Below, one piece after another: positions 8,292-17,418 of a stretch of 64,000 bases of DNA. Position numbers and translations under genes: made by a program. Under the pieces are notes generated by a model. That model searched no databases and was not told the origin of the DNA. It saw only the letters and a list, made by a program, of their open reading frames with translations. The stretch is from Flavobacterium caseinilyticum. Lineage in GTDB: Bacteria; Bacteroidota; Bacteroidia; Flavobacteriales; Flavobacteriaceae. Location: contig NZ_SMFM01000006.1 in assembly GCF_004349085.1 (NCBI RefSeq), positions 124,001-188,000 of the forward strand, in the 5' to 3' direction. Position 1 is the stretch's first letter. Each line of letters begins with the position of its first letter.

Positions 8292-9776
8292 TTATTCACT
8301 GTCGCCAATATCAGCCATGGTGTGTAACTTTAGGATGCGTGAACTTTCTTCTTTTACCAGTGGATTTTTCTTCATTTTCCATAAAAAATCACTGGCAAAT
8401 TTCCTTGTTCTTTCTATATTTACAATTGGCTTCGGATAATTGATACCCACTTCAAATTCATTAAATTTCTGATCTAGGTAGGTCATTTTATAGGGTTCGT
8501 GTACAAATGCACGTGGTAAATCCCGCAATTCCGGCACCCATTTTTTAATAAATTCACCATCAGGATCATGTTCGTAGCTGTTCTTTATTGGATTATAGAT
8601 ACGCAACATATTGATTCCGGTTTCACCAGCCTGCATTTGTAACTGCGGAAAATGTATTCCTGGTTCAAAATCCAAGAACATCTGTGATAAATGCTGAGTT
8701 GCTTCTTGCCAAGGTTGCCATAAATTATGCGTGAAAAAAGAAACTAACATAGCGCGCATTCTAAAGTTCAAATAGCCAGTTTCATTCAAACAGCGCATGC
8801 AAGCATCAATCAATGGAAATCCGGTTTGTCCCGTTTTCCAAGCTTGAATATAATTTTCGTTGACCTTCTTTTTCAATGAGTGGAAACCTTTGTTGACACT
8901 TTCAAACTCCATGACTTCCTCCATTTCAAATTTTTGGATGAAATGTGCTTGCCAGGTAAGTCTTGAAACAAAAGAATCAATTTGCTTTTTATGGGTACAC
9001 GTCAATCTGAAGGTTGCCGCTTTTTGCAAAACTTGTCTGGTAGATAAATTTCCCCAAGCAATGTATGGTGATAGTCTGCTGCAACTTTTTCGAGCCAATA
9101 AAGGTTTCGAAATATGGGAACTGTAATTGTGATAGCGTTCCTCAAAGAAGTTTTGCAAGTATTTGCCAGCCATAATACTTCCTCCTTTTTGGAAAATAGT
9201 ATCCGCAATAGTTTCTAAATTTGTCTTTTCTAAAGTCTTTTCCAGTTCAACTATTGCCTGTGAACTGATGAAATTTTCTGCTTTGGAATCAAAAATAAAT
9301 TGTGGTTCATTCATGTAATTTTCCCACATGGAAACCCAGTTTGTTCTGTTTCTCAGTGCTCTGAAAATACCGTTATTGGTGTTTTCAACCCAATTGATTT
9401 GATTGTTTTTACAAAAACGTTTAAAAGTTTTATCTCTTTCGTAGGTGATTTTCAAGCCGGTTTCCTGATGCGAATAAACGGTTTCAATTTTGTATGTTTC
9501 TTCAAGAATATTGAAAACTTGAAGCACCTCTGAATATACCGCTAACACTTGCGTGTTAGATTGTTCCAGTTGTTTGTTAATGTCTACAAGTGATTGCTTA
9601 ATGAAATTCCAGTGTCTCTCACTGTAATGCGAATCATTTTCTAAAGATTTTTCGAAAACGTAAAGCAACAAAGTGGGAATTTCTGTTCTTGTTGCGTTAA
9701 AAATCGCTTCGTTATCCTCTAAACGAAGGTCTCTTTTTAGCCAAACCACATTAATATGTTTCTTATTTGTATTCAT
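8292..9776 (-). CDS. Divergent cryptochrome/photolyase-family protein
   Basis: Flavoprotein of the photolyase superfamily, 494 residues. The N-terminus VVWLKRDLRLEDNEAIF is the antenna domain, and SRLTWQAHFIQKFE (271-284) and GQTGFPLIDACMRCLNETGY (316-335) are FAD-domain motifs. The normal AN..GNWQW block is replaced by GIHFPQLQMQAGE (373-385). By eye, the flavin-contacting Asn becomes His or Ile and the first tryptophan of the electron chain becomes L379. W353 and W356 are kept nearby. It is therefore probably not a standard CPD photolyase and may belong to a separate lineage of photolyase-like proteins. It follows the DASH gene after 7 bases. Confidence 0.85.
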   Translation of the reverse strand: MNTNKKHINVVWLKRDLRLEDNEAIFNATRTEIPTLLLYVFEKSLENDSHYSERHWNFIKQSLVDINKQLEQSNTQVLAVYSEVLQVFNILEETYKIETVYSHQETGLKITYERDKTFKRFCKNNQINWVENTNNGIFRALRNRTNWVSMWENYMNEPQFIFDSKAENFISSQAIVELEKTLEKTNLETIADTIFQKGGSIMAGKYLQNFFEERYHNYSSHISKPLLARKSCSRLSPYIAWGNLSTRQVLQKAATFRLTCTHKKQIDSFVSRLTWQAHFIQKFEMEEVMEFESVNKGFHSLKKKVNENYIQAWKTGQTGFPLIDACMRCLNETGYLNFRMRAMLVSFFTHNLWQPWQEATQHLSQMFLDFEPGIHFPQLQMQAGETGINMLRIYNPIKNSYEHDPDGEFIKKWVPELRDLPRAFVHEPYKMTYLDQKFNEFEVGINYPKPIVNIERTRKFASDFLWKMKKNPLVKEESSRILKLHTMADIGDSE

Positions 9777-9783
9777 TTACTTT

Positions 9784-11088
9784 TTAAAATAATTGTTGTT
9801 GCAACCATAATTTCTGAAATTTTGATTCTCCATCGTAATTATTGGCTTGCAATTTAATATTGAATTTTCGGTCTCTTGGGTCATTACCAACTCCTGAAAC
9901 ATACATCCAATTCCCGTAATTGCTGTGAACATCGTAATCAATCAGCATCGCCTCAAAATAGGCAGCTCCTACACGCCAGTCTAACAACAGATTTTTTGCA
10001 AAATAAGAACCTACATTTTGTCTGCCGCGATTGCTCATCCAGCCTGTTTGTTGCAATTCAATCATGTTAGCATTTACAAAAGGCTCATGAGTTGTGCCAT
10101 TTATCCAACTATTGATGGCAGATGAATTGGTTTTCCAATCGTAATCTTTATCTAAAATGCCTCCAATTTTAAAAATCGAATTCCCATTTTTCAATGAAAC
10201 GTATTTAAAATAATCCCTCCAAATCAGTTCAAAAATCAGCCAGTATGTAGAATCGTTTTTTCCAATTTGTTGTTCATATTTAATAATCTCCCAATAAATA
10301 GTTTTGGCCGAAATAGAGCCATTGGCTAACCACGGAGAAAATTTCGAACTAAAATCGGTTCCAATTAATCCGTTTCGGGTCAATTTATAAACGCTTAGTT
10401 TTTTGGTTTCCCAAAAATAGTTTTGCATGCGTTTCACCGCTTCATCTTCACCGCCACCAAAAGGGAAGGCGGTTCTGGCATCTGTTTCAAAATCAGTAAA
10501 TCCTAATGTTTTCATTGTAGGAATTACAGTTTCGTTTGTGTTCCAATTTTCTTTATAAAGTGGTTGGACTTTAAATTCAGGTCTGACTTTCGTCGATTTT
10601 TCACATTGATTCCTGAATTGTGTAAAAACATTTGGAATCTTTTCAATCGAAAACGGAATCGCATCTGGATGAAACAAGAACTGATTGTAAATGCTCTTAA
10701 ATGATACTGAATCTGGAACTTTGGATTTCAGATTCTCTAAAACTTCCATTTCTTCACTTGTCCATTCTTCTTGAAAATAGACAGAATCGATTTCATTTTC
10801 AGCAACAATTTCCGGAATATTAATTTCGGGTTTTTGGTGATACACCAAAAGCGAAATATTCAAATTTTCCAGATTGCGTTTCAAAGCAGTTACCGATTCA
10901 ATCAGGAATTTAGCCCGAAACTTTTCTGTTTTTTTAAATCCAAAACGTGTCTTTTCAAAATGTCTTGGATCAAAACAATACACCGCTAATACGCTGTCAT
11001 TTTCTTGAATAGCATTTGTCAAAGATTCATTATCATGAACTCTCAAATCATTTCTAAACCAAACTAACCCTTTTTGTTTCTTTTGCAT
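9784..11088 (-). CDS. Cryptochrome DASH
   Basis: DASH-type cryptochrome/photolyase; known members repair CPDs in single-stranded DNA and bind MTHF and FAD. GLVWFRNDLRVHDNESL starts the antenna domain. ELIWRDYFKY (287-296), GWMSNRGRQNVGSYFAK (349-365) and YGNWMYVSGVGNDPRDRKF (391-409) are the DASH signatures, with N390 and W394 at the flavin contact and electron-transfer positions. The 434-residue length is typical. Its first 25 bases overlap the 3' end of the small DUF2256 gene, so translation is likely coupled. Confidence 0.93.
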   Translation of the reverse strand: MQKKQKGLVWFRNDLRVHDNESLTNAIQENDSVLAVYCFDPRHFEKTRFGFKKTEKFRAKFLIESVTALKRNLENLNISLLVYHQKPEINIPEIVAENEIDSVYFQEEWTSEEMEVLENLKSKVPDSVSFKSIYNQFLFHPDAIPFSIEKIPNVFTQFRNQCEKSTKVRPEFKVQPLYKENWNTNETVIPTMKTLGFTDFETDARTAFPFGGGEDEAVKRMQNYFWETKKLSVYKLTRNGLIGTDFSSKFSPWLANGSISAKTIYWEIIKYEQQIGKNDSTYWLIFELIWRDYFKYVSLKNGNSIFKIGGILDKDYDWKTNSSAINSWINGTTHEPFVNANMIELQQTGWMSNRGRQNVGSYFAKNLLLDWRVGAAYFEAMLIDYDVHSNYGNWMYVSGVGNDPRDRKFNIKLQANNYDGESKFQKLWLQQQLF

Positions 11089-11198
11089 TTTTCGCTACAA
11101 TATTTGACTTCGTCCCAAACTTTTTCCCATTTTTTCCGCCAGCTAAAAGGACGGTTGCAAACCAGACACATTTTTGAAGGCAGATGCTCCTTTTTCAC
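11064..11198 (-). CDS. DUF2256 small zinc-knuckle protein
   Basis: A 44-residue gene. It starts with GTG, sharing the G of the ABC1 kinase TAG stop (TAGTG), and overlaps the DASH start. Four cysteines form two pairs, C11/C14 in MCLVCNRPF and C34/C38 in YCSEKC, around a basic, Trp-rich centre (SWRKKWEKVWDEV). This is the DUF2256 pattern, which is found next to cryptochromes in many bacteria. It probably binds zinc and perhaps nucleic acid or a cryptochrome; no function is proven. The GTG start is chosen because it fits the family N-terminus and the stop/start coupling. Confidence 0.85.
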   Translation of the reverse strand: MKKEHLPSKMCLVCNRPFSWRKKWEKVWDEVKYCSEKCKRNKKG

Positions 11199-12505
11199 TA
11201 TTTGTATTTTTGATATTCATTGACAACAATTTTCGCTTTTAAATCAAACATTAAATTGTATAATCCAAAGAATGTTCTGTTCATATAAATGAAATGCTTC
11301 GAACCTCGATTACCATTCATTTTTCTGAGATTGGTATCTTTTGAAAAACGTTCTCCTAATGCAGCGATACTTTCAAAAAAAGTTTCATCCGAAAAATCGA
11401 ATGTTTCTGCCTGAAAAGGTTTTGTAAACAATGACAATAGATCATAGAATAATTCGGTGAAATAGGCGACTTCTTCTTTCGAATCATCGACACGTAAAAT
11501 TTCCAATTCAAACAACTTTGCATTGAACAGTTTAGGACTATTTATTACTTTTTTGTCAATCAATTCAAAATAAGGAGTGTAAAAGTCATTTGGAATTTGT
11601 TTCATACAACCAAAATCTAATGCCACTAATTGATTTTGTTCATTTATCAAAAAATTTCCCGGATGCGGATCAGCGTGTACTTTTTTCAAAACATGAATTT
11701 GGTACATATAGAAATCCCATAGAGCCTGACCAATATTATCGGCTACTTCCTGATTGGTATTTATTTTTGTAAATTCTGAAAGGTGCTTGCCGCTCATCCA
11801 ATCCATTGTAATAATTTTCTCTGAAGAAAATTCAGGATAGTAATTTGGAAAAATTAAATTTTCAATCTTTTTACAGGCAGCAACTACTTCCTGGCTTTGC
11901 TTTAACTCTAACAGATAATTGGTTTCTTCTACTAGTTTATCTTCAACTTCCTTGAAATACTTATCGGAGTCTTTACCTTGAAGGTTGAACATTCTCACTG
12001 CGATGGGTTTTACCATCGCTAAGTCAGATGAAATACTGTTGGCAACTCCGGGATATTGAATTTTTACGGCTAGTTTTTTACCGTCTTTCATCGCGATATG
12101 AACTTGCCCGATGCTTGCGGCATTCTTAGAGTCAGCATTGAACTCATCAAAAATTTCATACGGTGTTTTCCCAAAATTTGTTTTGAACGTTTTTAACACT
12201 AACGGTGCTGATAGTGGCGGAACTGAAAACTGCGAAAGTGAAAATTTCTCCACATAAGCCTGAGGCAAAAAACTTTTGTCCATGCTTAACATTTGGGCAA
12301 CTTTGAGCGCGCTTCCTTTTAAGCTCTTTAAACCGTCATAAATATCTTCAGCATTGTCTTCATTTAATTTATCACGGGTCAAATCAGAGTTAACCATTTT
12401 TTCACCGTAATATTTTAGGTAGTTTACACCTACTTTTGCACCGGTTTGTACCAGTTTTGTAGCCCTTTCAATTTTTGAAGTGGGTATATAGTCTATGGTT
12501 TTCAT
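11198..12505 (-). CDS. ABC1/AarF-type (UbiB-family) atypical kinase
   Basis: A 435-residue protein-kinase-like ATPase. The family N-terminal motif appears as GSALKVAQML (K68, Q71, with Ala replacing Gly), followed by the A-rich loop NAASIGQVH (128-136) and the lysine K148 in LAVKIQYPG. The catalytic parts are HADPHPGN (277-284) and DFG (297-299). Relatives support ubiquinone synthesis or lipid handling, but this subgroup is uncharacterised. Its ATG overlaps the TetR stop (TAATG) and its stop overlaps the DUF2256 start, so it belongs to one co-translated string. ABC1 kinases recur in light-inducible clusters. Confidence 0.88.
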   Translation of the reverse strand: MKTIDYIPTSKIERATKLVQTGAKVGVNYLKYYGEKMVNSDLTRDKLNEDNAEDIYDGLKSLKGSALKVAQMLSMDKSFLPQAYVEKFSLSQFSVPPLSAPLVLKTFKTNFGKTPYEIFDEFNADSKNAASIGQVHIAMKDGKKLAVKIQYPGVANSISSDLAMVKPIAVRMFNLQGKDSDKYFKEVEDKLVEETNYLLELKQSQEVVAACKKIENLIFPNYYPEFSSEKIITMDWMSGKHLSEFTKINTNQEVADNIGQALWDFYMYQIHVLKKVHADPHPGNFLINEQNQLVALDFGCMKQIPNDFYTPYFELIDKKVINSPKLFNAKLFELEILRVDDSKEEVAYFTELFYDLLSLFTKPFQAETFDFSDETFFESIAALGERFSKDTNLRKMNGNRGSKHFIYMNRTFFGLYNLMFDLKAKIVVNEYQKYK

Positions 12506-13164
12506 TATTTGTTGTATATTTTTTCTTTGAAAATAAATTTTCCAAAATCTATTAAGCTGTCTATAGGAGCAATGTTCATTAATTCAAAAGTAACTTTTAC
12601 TGATTTTTCAATATAAATGTCTGTTTTCTCGAAAGAAGGAGAAGAATCATCCAGCCAAAATTTCAGTGTCAATAAAAGTTGAATCCATGAAGTTTCCTGA
12701 AATGTTTTTTCTTGAAAATTTTGAAGTCGTTCTTGTTGTGTTCTAAATTCATCTGAAATGATCTCTGTCAGATAGTTTTTAAAACTGTTTCTGAGTCCGG
12801 ATAATTGCATTAGTTTTTTCAACGGATTGTTGTGTTCTTTAAGCACGAGAACAACGTAGCTTCTGTTAGCCGTTAATATTTCGAAAAAGGTGAAATAAAA
12901 ACTTAGCATTTTACTCTTCATGTCATACATCTCGTATTCCTTATTCTTATGAAGTAACTCCACTGTTTTTTCGATAAACATTTTGAAAATTTCTTTCTCG
13001 ATACTTTCAATAGTTCCAAAAAACGCGTAGAATTCTGTTTCAGTAAAATTATTCAATTTTGTAAAATGATAAACTGATTTAGGTTTTTCGCTGTGATCGA
13101 GTACATAATTCATGTACATTGAAACTATCTTGTCCTTTGTTATTGTTGTTTTTTTAGTTGCCAT
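12505..13164 (-). CDS. TetR-like transcriptional regulator
   Basis: A 219-residue protein whose N-terminus has the TetR DNA-binding layout: KDKIVSMYMNYV, then KSVYHFTKLNNFTETEFYAFFGTIESIEKEIF, with FY.FFG as the recognition-helix end. The remaining helical part would bind a ligand. The ligand is unknown. It heads the minus-strand string and shares one base with the ABC1 kinase start, so it probably controls the string and itself. It faces the TIGR01777 epimerase gene across a 117-base gap that could hold a shared operator. TetR membership is judged by eye. Confidence 0.72.
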   Translation of the reverse strand: MATKKTTITKDKIVSMYMNYVLDHSEKPKSVYHFTKLNNFTETEFYAFFGTIESIEKEIFKMFIEKTVELLHKNKEYEMYDMKSKMLSFYFTFFEILTANRSYVVLVLKEHNNPLKKLMQLSGLRNSFKNYLTEIISDEFRTQQERLQNFQEKTFQETSWIQLLLTLKFWLDDSSPSFEKTDIYIEKSVKVTFELMNIAPIDSLIDFGKFIFKEKIYNK

Positions 13165-13281
13165 TTTTAGTGTTTTTCAAATTAAAGTATAAAGGTATGA
13201 AATGTTTAACTATATATTAATAAAGTTAAACAAAATTTAATATAAATTTATCTCATTAGAAATCATTAGATTTACACAATC

Positions 13282-14196
13282 ATGAAAAAAAATGTTTTAA
13301 TAAGCGGCGGTTCGGGATTTATTGGAAGACATCTGACTGCATTATTGATAGCCAAAGGATACTCGGTTTCCATATTAAGTAGGAGTGAAAAACAAAACAA
13401 AGGGGATATTTCCTATTACAAATGGGATGTTGAACATCAGACTATAGATGAAAATGCAGTTTTAAAAGCGGACTATATCATTCACTTGGCGGGGGAAAAT
13501 ATTGCCGAGAAAAGATGGACCGCAAAACGTAAAAAAGCTTTAATCGACAGTAGAGAAAAATCAGCCCAATTGTTGTACTCGGTCTTAAAAAAGAACAGTA
13601 AAAAACTAGATGCATTTATTTCAGCATCAGCAGTAGGAATTTACGGTGCAGTAAACGGAGAGGAAATTTGTTCTGAAGACATGACGCCTGCAAATGATTT
13701 CTTGGGCTATACTTGTCAGAAATGGGAAGGTGCTTTGGATCTGATTGAAAACATGAATATTCGTACGGTAAAAATCCGTACTGGATTAGTTTTAGGTAAA
13801 AACGGAGGATTTTTGACGAAACTGGTTCCTTTATTTAAGATGAAATTAGGTTCTGCATTAGGGACAGGAAAGCAATATATGCCGTGGATTCACCTGGATG
13901 ATTTGTCTGCGATTTATGTCCATGCCATTACAAATTCAAATATAGAGGGACCATATAACGCGGCAGTCAGCGACAATACCAGTAATACAATTTTTTCAAA
14001 AACTTTGGCTCGTATTTTTGGCTATTCTATCTGGTTGCCTAATGTTCCTGCTTTTGTATTAAAAATGGTTATGGGCGAAATGGCCGCAATTGTATTGACC
14101 GGAAGAAGAGTTTCATCTGATAAGATTGAACAAACTGGTTTTCAATTTAAATTTCGAAATCTTGAAGAGGCTTTAAAAGACTGTTTGAAAAAATAA
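13282..14196 (+). CDS. TIGR01777-family NAD(P)-binding epimerase-like protein
   Basis: Extended-SDR protein of 304 residues. ISGGSGFIGRHLTALL at the N-terminus is the cofactor loop, and HLAGENIAEKRWTAKRKK and SASAVGIYG are signatures of the TIGR01777 (SDR39U1) group. The C-terminus LTGRRVSSDKIEQTGFQFKF is the DUF1731 tail. The reaction is unknown; members often sit in light-inducible clusters with photolyases. It diverges from the TetR gene. An ATTTAC string just upstream resembles a degenerate -7 element. Confidence 0.88.
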   Translation: MKKNVLISGGSGFIGRHLTALLIAKGYSVSILSRSEKQNKGDISYYKWDVEHQTIDENAVLKADYIIHLAGENIAEKRWTAKRKKALIDSREKSAQLLYSVLKKNSKKLDAFISASAVGIYGAVNGEEICSEDMTPANDFLGYTCQKWEGALDLIENMNIRTVKIRTGLVLGKNGGFLTKLVPLFKMKLGSALGTGKQYMPWIHLDDLSAIYVHAITNSNIEGPYNAAVSDNTSNTIFSKTLARIFGYSIWLPNVPAFVLKMVMGEMAAIVLTGRRVSSDKIEQTGFQFKFRNLEEALKDCLKK

Positions 14197-14198
14197 AA

Positions 14199-14738
14199 TT
14201 ATTGTAAAAGACAAATAATTTGCGTGTTTACATTTTTAGAAATCTTGCTACGCACAACAGATGGGATTTCAATTTTTAGATCATCGGTGTTTAACGGAAA
14301 TGCGCAATAAAATTCAATTCCGTTACTTACCTTTTTTAAAGTTCCGGTGATCAACATTTTTTTAGTAAGTCCGCGAATTGTAATTTTTCCATTAATTTGG
14401 TGTAGTTTGGCATCGTTGGTAATATTTTTCAGATCGAATTTCTCAATTCTGCCTTTAAAATAAGCTCGGGGAAACCGGTGACTTTCCATATAATTTTTGT
14501 TGAAATGCTCTTCCATCAGGCTTCTTTCAAACTTAAAGTCCTTAATGTTTGTCCAACAAAAAAACTGGCCCGTTTTGGTAATTAAAATACAGGTTGTTTT
14601 TTCATTTCTAGCTTTTACTTCTTCAAATAAAGGTATTGATGCCTCAAAATTTATAATTCCTCCATAAGACAACATTTTTTCTTGAGCGGTAGTAGCAGAA
14701 GCAATGAAGAGTAGTAATATTAAGGTAATTTTTTTCAT
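14199..14738 (-). CDS. YceI-like exported protein
   Basis: A 179-residue protein with a signal peptide (MKKITLILLLFIASATTAQ). The mature part follows the YceI lipocalin-like order: GGIINFEASIPLFEEVKA, then FNKNYMESHRFPRAYFKG, then ITIRGLTKKMLITGTL. YceI proteins bind isoprenoid or other hydrophobic molecules in the periplasm. It ends 2 bases from the stop of the convergent epimerase gene. Family fit is good but the sequence is divergent, and the ligand is unknown. Confidence 0.75.
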   Translation of the reverse strand: MKKITLILLLFIASATTAQEKMLSYGGIINFEASIPLFEEVKARNEKTTCILITKTGQFFCWTNIKDFKFERSLMEEHFNKNYMESHRFPRAYFKGRIEKFDLKNITNDAKLHQINGKITIRGLTKKMLITGTLKKVSNGIEFYCAFPLNTDDLKIEIPSVVRSKISKNVNTQIICLLQ

Positions 14739-14889
14739 AATGATTTATGAAATTAAATTACCGAAAGTTACGAAAAAAAAACATGAATTATTTAATTTTT
14801 ACGGCTTTGAAATTCATTTCTAAGGTTAGTTTTCATAGATGCTTTAAAGCAGAAATTGCTTTTGAAACCTGTTTTTTTTAGGGTGTGCT

Positions 14890-15438
14890 TTACGCTATTT
14901 TCAACTTTACATTATAATTCTTTAAGCTTTCCAGAGCAGCTTCAGAATTATAATCAAATTCTTCTTCATGGAGGTCTTTCTCTTTTTTTAGCGCTATCTG
15001 TTTGATGCAATTTAAAAATCGTCGAACTTCATTGGAATTGGATAAAATTAAACCCGGAACAAGCGTACTTTTGCCTTCAGTATCTTTAGCAACCATTGTA
15101 AAATAGGACGAATTACAATGTTTATTTATTCCGGTCTGAATATTTTCGGATTCTACCCGAATCCCTATAATCATGGAGCTGTTCCCGACATAATTGACAC
15201 TGGCTTTCATGGTTACGAGTTCACCTACTTCAATTGGTTTCAGGAAATTCACCGTATCTACAGACGCGGTAACACAATAATTTCCTGAAAATTTAGAAGC
15301 GCATGCAAACGCAATCTGATCCAACAATGATAAAATATAACCGCCATGAATCTTGCCGCTGAAATTGGTGTGAGAAGGCAACATTAATTCTGAAATTCTG
15401 ATATTAGAGGAAGCAACAGTTTTAAAAGTTTTATTCAT
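14890..15438 (-). CDS. Acyl-CoA thioesterase (hotdog fold)
   Basis: Hydrolyses acyl-CoA to free acid and CoA. The hotdog helix is seen in NFSGKIHGGYILSLLDQIAF, followed by the strands SVDTVNFLKPIEVGELVTMKA and GNSSMIIGIRVESEN, the usual YciA/acyl-CoA thioesterase pattern. At 182 residues it is slightly longer than YciA, with a charged C-terminal helix. It starts directly after the stop of the small membrane protein gene upstream on the same strand. Substrate chain length cannot be read. Confidence 0.88.
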   Translation of the reverse strand: MNKTFKTVASSNIRISELMLPSHTNFSGKIHGGYILSLLDQIAFACASKFSGNYCVTASVDTVNFLKPIEVGELVTMKASVNYVGNSSMIIGIRVESENIQTGINKHCNSSYFTMVAKDTEGKSTLVPGLILSNSNEVRRFLNCIKQIALKKEKDLHEEEFDYNSEAALESLKNYNVKLKIA

Positions 15439-15804
15439 TTATTTGATTTTAAATGGAGAATTTACCTTTTTCACTGCAGTTATAAAATAGCGTGTATCGC
15501 CCCACCATGGGAATGTTCGGTACCGTTCCACATAATTTACCTGAACATATTGCCCTTCCAATTCCTGTAGATCAGCGATTACTTCTTTCTCACTATCCAT
15601 TACTGAAAAAGCAAAAATTTGGGCGCCTGCAATACCCTGACTTATTTCCCCTTCCCACGTTTTAAATGCCACACCTTTATGGCTCACTTTTATCAATTCG
15701 CCTGATCGTACTCCTTCGCTGTAATTGGCGCTGTATAAAAAAGTAAAATAGCCTACTATTGAAAGCAAAATTATTCCGGTAATAATCATTAAAATTTTTC
15801 TCAT
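15439..15804 (-). CDS. Conserved hypothetical membrane-anchored protein
   Basis: A 121-residue protein with one N-terminal transmembrane helix (ILMIITGIILLSIVGYFTFLY) and a small soluble domain containing SGELIKVSHKGVAFKTWEGE and VQVNYVERYRTFPWWGDTRY. This domain occurs widely in Bacteroidota, sometimes under misleading 6-phosphogluconate dehydrogenase names; there is no dehydrogenase motif here. It lies between rmuC and the thioesterase, with gaps of 4 and 0 bases, so the three form an operon. Function unknown. Confidence 0.75.
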   Translation of the reverse strand: MRKILMIITGIILLSIVGYFTFLYSANYSEGVRSGELIKVSHKGVAFKTWEGEISQGIAGAQIFAFSVMDSEKEVIADLQELEGQYVQVNYVERYRTFPWWGDTRYFITAVKKVNSPFKIK

Positions 15805-15808
15805 TTTT

Positions 15809-17179
15809 TTAATTTAAAAGTTGATTTTCGTCTTTTTCTGCGCGATTTAATATGCTTTCCGGAAGTGCTTTTTTGGCTTTTGCTCCCATTTTTTTTAATT
15901 TTTCGACACTTACAATCAGGTTCCCTTTCCCTTCTACAAGTTTATTCATAGCGCCGCTATATTCTATTTTACTCTCGTCTATTTTTTTGCCAATTTTGAT
16001 TAAATCCGCCACAAAACCTTCAAATTTGTCGTACAGAGCACCAGCCTGGCGTGCAATTTCCACGGCGTTTTCCTGTTGTTTTTGATTGGCCCACATGCTG
16101 TCAATAGTCCGTAAAGTGGCTAATAAAGTCGCAGGTGTAACTATAACAATATTTTTCTCGAATGCTTTGTTATACAAACTGGTATCTTCATTTAGTGCCA
16201 ATGCAAAGGCGGGTTCAATAGGTATAAAAAGCAATACAAAATCGGGACTTTCCATTTGGTACAGATCATGATAGTTTTTATTGCCCAATTGTTCAACATG
16301 CCTTTTGATGGAATTAACGTGTTCTTTTAAATGACTGATTTTAAATATATCATCCTCTTCATTAATGTATTTTTCATAAGCTGTCAAAGAAACTTTGGAA
16401 TCGACAATCATCTTTTTACCGTCAGGTAAGTTGATTACCACGTCAGGAAACACCCGATTTCCATCTTCGGTGGTGAACGCTTGCTGCACTTCGTATTCTC
16501 GGCCTTTTTCCAATCCTGATTTTTCAAGAACGCGTTCCAGAACCAATTCACCCCAGTTACCCTGCATCTTGCTGTCACCTTTTAAGGCTTTGGTCAGGTT
16601 TATGGTTTCCTTGCTCATCTGAATATTCATTTCCCGTAACCCCAAAATTTGTTGACGCAACGCCGCATGATAATCAATGCTTTCTTTGTGAGTATCTTCG
16701 ACTTTCTTTTCGAACAACTGAATTTTATCTTGTAATGGGGTTAAGATATTCTTCATGTTTTCCTTGTTCTGTTCCGTAAATTTATTGGACTTTTCGTCTA
16801 ATATTTTATTGGCTAGATTTTCGAATTCTTTGGTGAATTTTTCCTGTAGTTTCTCAACTTCTTCTTTTTGTTCTTTGTTTCGTTCCCAAAGGTTTTCAAA
16901 ATCTACTTCCTTTTTAGAAAGCTGGATTGCCAGACTGTCTTTTTCGCTTCGAATGCTTTCTTTTTCCGCAGAGCTAAGGTGCAAATGCTTTTCGAAAGCT
17001 GTTTTGTCTGCATTGAACTGCTCTTTCTGCTGATGGAATTGGGAGGTTAAGGCGATGAGTTTTTCTTCTAAACTTACTTTTTCAGACTGAAAACGAGCAG
17101 AGAAAATGAGTTTACCGATGAAAACACCAAGGGAGAGCGCAACAATGAAAATTATTAAAAACAGAAGCATATTTGACAT
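15809..17179 (-). CDS. rmuC: DNA recombination protein RmuC
   Basis: A 456-residue protein thought to limit inversions at short inverted repeats, with a nuclease-like core. An N-terminal membrane helix (LLFLIIFIVALSLGVFIGKL) is followed by a long coiled coil (about 30-150). The RmuC core contains GNWGELVLERVLEKSG and PDVVINLPDGKKMIVDSKV, the latter with a PD-(D/E)xK-like D...DSK arrangement. Length and order are typical. It is the first gene of the rmuC / small membrane protein / thioesterase operon. Confidence 0.92.
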   Translation of the reverse strand: MSNMLLFLIIFIVALSLGVFIGKLIFSARFQSEKVSLEEKLIALTSQFHQQKEQFNADKTAFEKHLHLSSAEKESIRSEKDSLAIQLSKKEVDFENLWERNKEQKEEVEKLQEKFTKEFENLANKILDEKSNKFTEQNKENMKNILTPLQDKIQLFEKKVEDTHKESIDYHAALRQQILGLREMNIQMSKETINLTKALKGDSKMQGNWGELVLERVLEKSGLEKGREYEVQQAFTTEDGNRVFPDVVINLPDGKKMIVDSKVSLTAYEKYINEEDDIFKISHLKEHVNSIKRHVEQLGNKNYHDLYQMESPDFVLLFIPIEPAFALALNEDTSLYNKAFEKNIVIVTPATLLATLRTIDSMWANQKQQENAVEIARQAGALYDKFEGFVADLIKIGKKIDESKIEYSGAMNKLVEGKGNLIVSVEKLKKMGAKAKKALPESILNRAEKDENQLLN

Positions 17180-17362
17180 AGAAGTATTTTTGTAAAAAGT
17201 AAAAGTAAGGAATAATACTAGTTGCTCATTTAAAATTTATTTTTTATTCACTCGTTGTAATATAAGGTTGGGTCGTTAAATTTCCGGATTAGGGAAAGAT
17301 ATATAGATATTTACTTGAAGCCGTAAAGGAGATTTATAATTTTGATTAAATCGTAAATTCAC

Positions 17363-17403
17363 AAAAAAAGCCAATAAGAATTTATATCGTATTGGCTTTT
17401 GAT
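17363..17403 (-). terminator. Rho-independent terminator
   Basis: Arms AAAAGCCAATA (17366-17376) and TATTGGCTTTT (17390-17400) pair perfectly. It lies just after the stop of the acidic 121-residue gene on the minus strand, ahead of rmuC. Confidence 0.75.
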
Positions 17404-17418
17404 AAATAAAATAAACAG

